Positions 57,865-64,000 of a stretch of 64,000 bases of DNA are shown here, piece after piece (position 1 is the first letter of the stretch; every line of letters starts with the position of its first letter). Under the pieces are notes generated by a model that worked only from the letters and a program-made list of their open reading frames with translations, was not told the DNA's origin and ran no database searches. The position numbers and the translations under genes are program-made. Origin of the DNA: Turritopsis dohrnii (lineage: Eukaryota > Cnidaria > Hydrozoa > Anthoathecata > Oceaniidae); assembly GCA_027922465.2 (NCBI GenBank), contig BQMF02000013.1, positions 1,550,001 through 1,614,000 of the forward strand, read 5' to 3'.

Positions 57865-59970
57865 CTATGGCATCAATGGAATAAATTTAAAATGTGGTTC
57901 TTCTACAATTTCACTACTGTTTGCCTTTCCTTTGAATTGCCACCAGCCAATCAATAAATCAGATAACACAGGCTTTCCTTCATAAACATGCATTACTTCA
58001 TCGGCTTTCAATGCCCGTTTATACATGTATAAACCACTGATGCTTCCTTCAAACATCTGATCGGCATCACTGATTTCACCATTGTCAATGTCTTGCCCCA
58101 GAACGAATGTACCAATGGCTTTCGGAAATGGTGTGCGAAAGTTTGAATGATTGGAGAAACCAGAGTGATGTAAATAGCCGTTAAAGAATAGTTTCCATTC
58201 TCCTACGGCCAACCAAGTCCAACAAAAGTGATTCCAAGAGTTAGCAGTGAAATTTCGTTGATCAATAATATCGTGGTCCTTGTTCCTCATTGTAACTGCG
58301 ATCCTATTGATGTTGAACCATATCATAAAGTCATTTTCAGCAGGTATATCATACGATGCGTACATAAATAAAGCCTTCCATCCATCTGGCAGAATGTTTA
58401 GTTTATACCACGCACAAACGCTCAACTGTGTGGTTTCTGGGATGCTTACACCAGATACTTGTGGAATGAATTTTGTGGTGCGTTCCTTAAAGTTTATTGC
58501 AAATGAAACATCTGGGAACAAAAGGAAAAATGAAAGTATTTAGTTCTCAATGTGAGATGAATACCATGAATATTCTACATTTGGTCAAATTTTAAGTTGG
58601 GCTCATAGTTGAGAAGAAACACAACATTCAGCAAATAATTTTAAGGAAAGTTGTTAACAAAAATTGTGTTTGTTTTCCCTTAAAAATGCAGCTAAGCAAT
58701 TGGGCAAAAGTCAAGTTACATGACATCTCCAGCAGAATAATAATTTTAATTTGTTCATAAAGCAATGGAGTTTTCTGTGAGATCATAAGTTGCTTTAAGC
58801 CTTGTTTCCATCTTGCAAAGAGTATTCAAGTCACCGTGTGAAAAAGGCTTTAGAGCAGCATAGAAAAGTGTTCTAAGCGAAACATTTTGGATCATGCTAT
58901 AAAGTAGAACCCCAGTCGGCAAAAATATCCAAAAGTCACTGTGAGGAAGAACATTTTCATTGAAATAGTGTATATACTTCTGTTAGAAAAGCACTTCGCC
59001 ACAGTGTATATACTTCTGTTAGAAATGTATTCCTCCGCAGTGATTTCTCAACAAATTTCATTGCTGCAATGTTACCTTTACAGTTGTCGATACCCGTATC
59101 AATATAACCAGGGTCACACAAGCATGTGTTTCTGCTGTGATAGTAAGCACAATATGCATGATCATGGCAATCACTGTCCTTGACACATTCGTTCGATCGC
59201 CGTGCGCTTGTTTGTGGCATCTTACAAACTAAAATATAAATCATTTTTATCGTCTACCGATTTATCGGAATTGTAGAAGGAAACATTAATTTCGAAATGT
59301 GTTAATACTACTCCTGCAAAGCTAAATCAGTTATGGCTAAAAGAACGAGGTCTTGTGCAATGTTTTGATCATTTAGCCCTAACAGAAATAAGAAGTTTTT
59401 GACCATAAATTAGTTGTTATCGCAAGTGTTAGAGAGTGAATATGTTTATCCCGATCATGCTATCTTTATAGTTGAAATTCTCTTATTTTCGTTTGAACTA
59501 ACGAGGCATTATGCAATTTTTTTTCATACAGGCAGAAGTATAATAATGACAATGATCGGATCTTGTTAAAGTTATCACGGTCTGTAGAAAAAACTGAATT
59601 ATCGAACCAGATTTTTTTCTACGGACTGTGCAGTTATTTAAAAATACTTCTGTAAGTATTCTCAAAATCGCCAAAAAGTCACTGTGACGGAGAGAATTTT
59701 TATTGAAATTGTGTGCATATTTATATAGAAATGCACTCCTTCGCAGAGATTTTTTAACAAATGTGCCGGCTGGGTACAGTCTTTACCTTTCCGAGTTGAT
59801 TTCATATATAATACTGCAAGTGTTACGCAAACAATTAACAAAATGATAATGATGATTGACAAATATATCAATTTCTTCTTTTCTCGGGACTTCAGCTTCT
59901 TCAAAGCGTAGAAATCAAACGTTTGCTTAATGACGTCATCGCTTTCATCTTCAAAATCATCTTTTTCCAT
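57865..59970 (-). CDS. Type II membrane EGF-pentraxin protein
   Basis: Exons 59970-59787, 59228-59076 and 58511-57865 join in frame (both phase 1) to 327 residues. An acidic cytoplasmic N-terminus and KKLKSREKKK stop at a single membrane helix (about 34-56, LIYLSIIIIILLIVCVTLAV), so the rest is extracellular: a six-Cys EGF-like domain (C76, C82, C88, C97, C99, C111) and a pentraxin domain of about 210 residues. Pentraxin marks: the HFCWTW signature (207-212, usual HxCxSW), its Cys partner C145, LGQDID, and QMFEGSISGLYMYKRAL. The calcium-site pattern is only partly kept (GQDID against GQEQD in C-reactive protein). Pentraxins bind ligands by lectin-like calcium sites; here the role is unknown. 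ATG 59970 is preferred to the upstream non-ATG frame extension. A repeat copy lies 12-15 bases past each donor. Confidence 0.88.
58911..59062 (+). repeat. ATTTCTATAGAAAT-family short repeat, copy 8
   Basis: From CCCAGTCGGCAAAAATATCC to TTTCTCAACAAATTTC, with an internal duplication of GTGTATATACTTCTGTTAGA. Its boundary is about 13 bases past the 5' splice site of intron 2 of the pentraxin gene. Confidence 0.65.
59665..59774 (+). repeat. ATTTCTATAGAAAT-family short repeat, copy 9
   Basis: From TCGCCAAAAAGTCACTGTGA to AACAAATGTGCCGGCTGGG. Its end lies 12 bases past the 5' splice site of intron 1 of the pentraxin gene. Confidence 0.65.
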
Positions 59971-60919
59971 AGTAGAGTATAAGTTTCTAAATGAAAACAA
60001 GGGCGAAAAATAGTAACAACATCTTAAAACTAACTCGTAATTTATACAAACAAAATAGATCCAAACTCATCCGTATTGTAGACTTTTAAATTTTTTTTTA
60101 AATTTTTATTTTTAATTTTTTTCCACTGACATCATTTTATGTTTAAGGAACTATATGTCACAAACCGTATTAGCGTCTACTTAACGGTATAGCTGCTTTC
60201 TTAAGATGTAACATTGTTTAATATTTTCGACTGCATTCTCGAAATTTGGTCCGAATTTGACCTAAATTAACCTTTTTCGAATAAAGTATGAAATGTGGCC
60301 ACCAAATTCGATATTTGCGCTGCTGCACAAGAAGAATTTTATAAGAATTGCATTGCTTTCAAAATTTGGTCAAGTTTGGACTAAGATTTCATTCAAAATC
60401 CTCAAAATCAAATTCTTCAACATGCAAACTTCATAAGAATTGAAAATTAGTAAAAATTTGGCCTCGTGAAATTTGTCCATCAATCCGAAACCAACACAAT
60501 GAAATTGTAGTATTGTCAATTATTTTTAAAAATTGGCCCCAATTTACTTTTTGGCCTATGATGTAGTTCTGTAATCGTTTGATGTTTGTCAATGTTCTGT
60601 AATCGTTTCATGTTCCTTCTCCACTTTCCTCCAATACACCTTTCCCGAATTTCTGTCTACATGCCGAGTTAATGCTTAGTTATCAAGTTTAGCCTCGTTT
60701 CTATGTTTTTCATTGTTTTTCTAATTGCACAATGTTTTCAGTAAGTAATAGTTACTCGTTCTTTCAGTTACCCAGTGGAATAACTAGAAGTAATTAAGAG
60801 TTTGAAAAAGAGGCGAAACTTAATATCTAGGCTATAACACGGTGTTTAAACGGGAATTCGGGAAAGGTCTATTGTTCTATTTCTACTGACATCAGCATAG
60901 CGCAACCCTCAGTTTTGCA
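59971..60919. other. Upstream of the pentraxin gene, intergenic
   Basis: AT-rich with recurring AAATTTGG-like words. A partial tandem duplication of GTTCTGTAATCGTTT occurs at about 60565-60612. No gene seen. Confidence 0.4.
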
Positions 60920-61539
60920 TACCTTATCGGTAAAATAAAAGTCGGCAAAAAGTGACTAAATTTTGGTTAGGTGACTAATATTTTTTTCCGACTAAAATTT
61001 TTGCCGACTTTTTTTTTACCGACCAAACTTTTGCCGACTTTTTTTTACCGACTTAACTTTTTTGTTTTTTTGTTGTCAAACTACTTTTTGCCGATTTTTC
61101 TTCTCTGTGTTGCCAATTGTTATCAGGTGCTTTTTGCGGTAGTATGAAAATGTAATTGAAATCAAATTGTATGAAGAAGAACAAGTGCAGCCAGGACAAA
61201 CACAAACTGAACAAGAACAAAAAAGAAGGTTCAATCAAGAAGAACAAAATTACGAAAATATACAAATGAAGAGAAAAACTGTTATTGAAATTGACTAATT
61301 AACCTAATTTACCTAACCATTCTTTCTGGTGTTGTATTTTATTTCTTAAAAAAACTTTCAAATTATCCAAACTTTCTTCGACAGTTTTTGTCTTGGAAAT
61401 TGGTCGGCAAAAAGTGACTAAACTCGAAAATTTAGTCGGCAAAAAGTGACTAAATTTTGTCCAAGTGACTAATTTTTTTGCCGACAAACATTTTTGCTGA
61501 CTAACGTTTTTGCCGACTTTTTTTTTTACCGATAAGGTA
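60920..61539. mobile_element. ACCTTATCGG element 3 with GTCGGCAAAAAGTGACT repeats
   Basis: The left end TACCTTATCGGTAAAATAAA and the right end TTTTACCGATAAGGTA are inverted repeats; the flanks are ca|TACC and GGTA|tt. Subterminal units GTCGGCAAAAAGTGACTAAA and their inverted forms (TTTGCCGACTTTTT) are repeated on both sides. The middle contains a short plus-strand coding tail (61143-61298). Confidence 0.75.
61143..61298 (+). CDS. Possible terminal exon inside ACCTTATCGG element 3
   Basis: After a possible acceptor (TTTTTGCGGTAG) the frame gives 51 residues of Glu/Gln-rich protein: YENVIEIKLYEEEQVQPGQT, then QTEQEQKRRFNQEEQNYENI and QMKRKTVIEID, then a stop. The last block resembles KMKKTVII in the tail of element 1 (36275-36474). 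Low-complexity composition could produce this by chance, so the coding claim is weak. Confidence 0.25.
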   Translation, partial: YENVIEIKLYEEEQVQPGQTQTEQEQKRRFNQEEQNYENIQMKRKTVIEID

Positions 61540-61713
61540 TTATAGTTCATTATCTCCATACAATATTGCAACACGACTAAATGTAATTTTTATGTAAATT
61601 AAATATAATTTTTCTCTAGGATGTTTTCATCGTGTCACTTTCGCTTCGCTGATATACCGTAAATGTAAGCAAAGGTTACAACAAGGGAGACACCAGAACG
61701 TATATTAATATAA

Positions 61714-61827
61714 CCTGGAGGGCAAATTTGTCTAAGAATCACACTTTGAAGGAGTGTATTTCTATACAAATATACGCACTATTTCAATAAAAATGCTCTT
61801 CATCGCAGCGACAATTTTGCCTATTGG
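61714..61827 (-). repeat. ATTTCTATAGAAAT-family short repeat, copy 10
   Basis: Inverted copy: GAAGGAGTGTATTTCTATAC, TATTTCAATAAAAATGCTCT, CATCGCAGCGACAATTTTGCC. Ends near CCTGGAGGGCAAA and TGCCTATTGGA. Confidence 0.65.
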
Positions 61828-61898
61828 AAACAAAATATAATTGTGTTAGTTGTAACCATGTTAGTTGTAAAAATGATGTTGTTTTATTCCTTAAAGCC

Positions 61899-61921
61899 AA
61901 AATAAATAAATAAATAAATAC
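61899..61921 (+). repeat. (AAAT)n microsatellite
   Basis: About five AAAT units in a row. Confidence 0.6.
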
Positions 61922-62127
61922 AAACGTCCTATTCAGGAAACAAATTAATAAATAAGTAAACCCGAAAAATCAATCCGAAGTACTGCAAACAAAGTAAAAA
62001 AAAAACAAATGTTCAAATAACAAACAAAAATAGTTTCTTACTGACGGATACATGCTTGGAATTACAGAATGTTTGAATGATCGAGACTTTCTATTAAAGA
62101 TTGTTAATCCAAGGAGAACAAGCAGTT

Positions 62128-62195
62128 CCTCGAACCCAGGCTTCCTTTCCTTTTTTAGCGCTAACTATAGGCAAGAAACCCTTGGTTTGAGGTTG
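62128..62195. mobile_element. Decayed miniature CAACCTCG-family element
   Basis: CCTCGAACCCAGGCTTCC at the left and, inverted, CAACCTCAAACCAAGGGTTT at the right match the 19034 hairpin. GCAGTT occurs on both flanks as a possible shortened target duplication. The first bases of the left end are lost. Confidence 0.55.
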
Positions 62196-64000
62196 GCAGT
62201 TTGATTTCCTGAAAGATCATCGTAATTGCTTCACAGCGATTCCCGAAATAAACCACATTTGCAATAAAGTAATTGGTGGTTTCAGAACAATACATCGTGG
62301 AGCTGAATAATTTGACATAACATCATCGTTTAAGCTGAAATACTGGAAGTGTCCATAGCTGAATACGTATTTGAAGTTTATTACTTCATTTAAAACTGCC
62401 TTGTGATGTGTTTATGGAATCTACAGCCATTTCTTGAAAACTACTTTTACAAAACGTTATAATGGAAATGTGAAAGAAGTTGTTACTGAAATGAACTGAA
62501 AAGTTAAGAAGTTTTTTCTTGACACATAAAGCAACATATGATTGTTTGCAACTCTCTGAAACTTTCCTATTTTTTTCAATCGACTTAAATTAACATGGTT
62601 ACAAATTTGGAGTTTTCTTTGATATATCTATTTGATTTAATGTGAGCAACTTTCTTTTACACAATGCCTTGTTCTTCAGAACGAAAGCAGGAGATTTTCA
62701 ACGTATAAAGAGTCTTGCTAGACACACACACTCAAATTAGATATATCATAGAATTAAAATTTTGTTGGTTATCTTTGATAGTTGGACATTTTTCGCCACT
62801 CTCCTTCACATATTTTGCGAAAGCTTTTGAGAAAAATCCTTTTAAAATACATAATGTAACACCATACCTCAATATATATTCTATCAAAATAAAACTAACT
62901 GCAGCGCGCCTTGTAAACGAATTATAAATCAGTAACTCGCGAGTATATTAATTAACCTTCAAATTGATTTAAATCAAATTCTAATAACAATTGGATTGTC
63001 TTAAGGCCGGAACAAACGATCTGGCTTCGATTGCCCAATCATGTTTAAATAAAACAAAATGGCCAGGAACGCCAGTCATTACTTTGTGTTAAAGAGAGAT
63101 ATAAACAAATAACATTTTCCATCTTGATTAGATATTTTTAATACTTTTAAGAAAGTTACGAAAACTTCTTTGGCACAGGTCCTAGATACCTTTTTACTTA
63201 TTTACCGTGGCGTTTATTACAAATTCCAGCTTTTGGATGCGGCGTTTAATAGAGGGCGGCGTTTGTTACAAAATGAAAAATTAAATAAAAGCAAACTTAA
63301 ACAACAATGTTTTCTATTCCTAAAAAGGTAAAAAAAAAAGGATTTTGTGAAAATGTTTTACATAAACGATATGTTCACAAAAATGTCAAAGAAGAGCAAT
63401 ATCACAAACGCCGTTCTCTTCTATGAGATGAAAACTTTTATAGCAATTAATTACACTTCCAATATTCATGCAAACGTGGAAGAATTTGTTGATAGAAGAT
63501 AAATAGAACTATTAAACTATTTAAACCAATTCTTCTGTTTTCTCATGAACGCCACGCTTCCATGTTTACTATTATTTTACATACTGGCATATCATTACCG
63601 ATATTCACTTCTGATTTCCAATCCGCACAGAGGGAAGTAAAAAGAAATTGAAATCTTTGATACGAGGCAAAACTTGTTGGTTAGGCCACCACAGGGCGTT
63701 TTAATCGTAATTAGGGAGAGGCAAAAGTCCGCCATCTGTGTAAACCATTAGTAATTCCGCATTAATTCGGTTATTATTTGTTAGCCATTTTTTCTAATGA
63801 TTATGTTATGATGTGTATAGGCCTTTGTTCCTATGACGATGTGATTTGTGATGAGCTTAAGTCTATTATCAAATAATCGTGGCTTGCATTCTTGCAATGG
63901 TTTTACGTAAACCCTTCAATCTGATTCCATAGGTGAACATTTGGATAAGCATAGTCTTTGTATGTTTGACCATGGCATTGTAATCGTATGGTTAAGTAAG
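62196..64000. other. Right-edge intergenic sequence
   Basis: No supported gene. GGCGTTTATTAC and GGCGGCGTTTGTTAC strings at about 63208-63275, and ACAAACGCCG and GAACGCCACGC strings further right (63404-63560), suggest another decayed TIR element, but its ends cannot be fixed. The frame at 62715-62927 is not supported. Confidence 0.35.

Overview
This is an AT-rich, intron-rich metazoan nuclear window. Spliced genes carry GT-AG introns, polyadenylation signals and animal-specific families: Wnt, TRAF, a matrix metalloproteinase, BLOC1S1, an aquaporin and an EGF-pentraxin membrane protein. Dense small DNA transposons, Penelope-like and LINE remnants and the overall base composition suggest an invertebrate. 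A cnidarian, probably a hydrozoan, is my best guess; this is inference, since no ribosomal or mitochondrial marker is present.

Layout. 1-9.7 kb: a mariner-type TIR element, a 1.2 kb repeat, an aquaporin pseudo-exon cut by a MITE, and an intact four-exon aquaporin gene (minus, 244 aa). 9.0-11.2 kb: Penelope-like and LINE reverse transcriptase remnants, the LINE lying inside a TIR element. 13-16 kb: BLOC1S1 (minus, three exons) and an IQ-motif protein (minus). 16-21 kb: TIR elements and hairpins. 21.5-30.2 kb: a seven-exon TRAF gene (plus, 409 aa) whose introns hold most of the local mobile elements. 30-41 kb: a mobile-element region with a long-TIR 2.2 kb element, 'ACCTTATCGG' elements, a Penelope GIY-YIG fragment and nested MITEs. 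41.8-42.5 kb: two possible exons of an unknown gene. 43.6-46.4 kb: a three-exon, strongly divergent Wnt gene (plus, 413 aa) lacking the acylation-site motif. 50.0-54.6 kb: a nine-exon MMP (minus, 546 aa) with a probable GPI-anchor tail. 57.9-60.0 kb: a three-exon type II membrane EGF-pentraxin protein (minus, 327 aa). The rest is intergenic with more repeats.

The genes do not form a pathway or operon. Three of them (Wnt, MMP, pentraxin) encode extracellular or cell-surface proteins, but nothing shows they act together. The most unusual content is the Wnt lacking its acylation motif, several small mobile-element families with target-site duplications that can be read directly, and an in-frame duplicated splice donor in the TRAF gene. 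Exon boundaries were placed by eye from splice consensus and reading-frame continuity, without transcript evidence.
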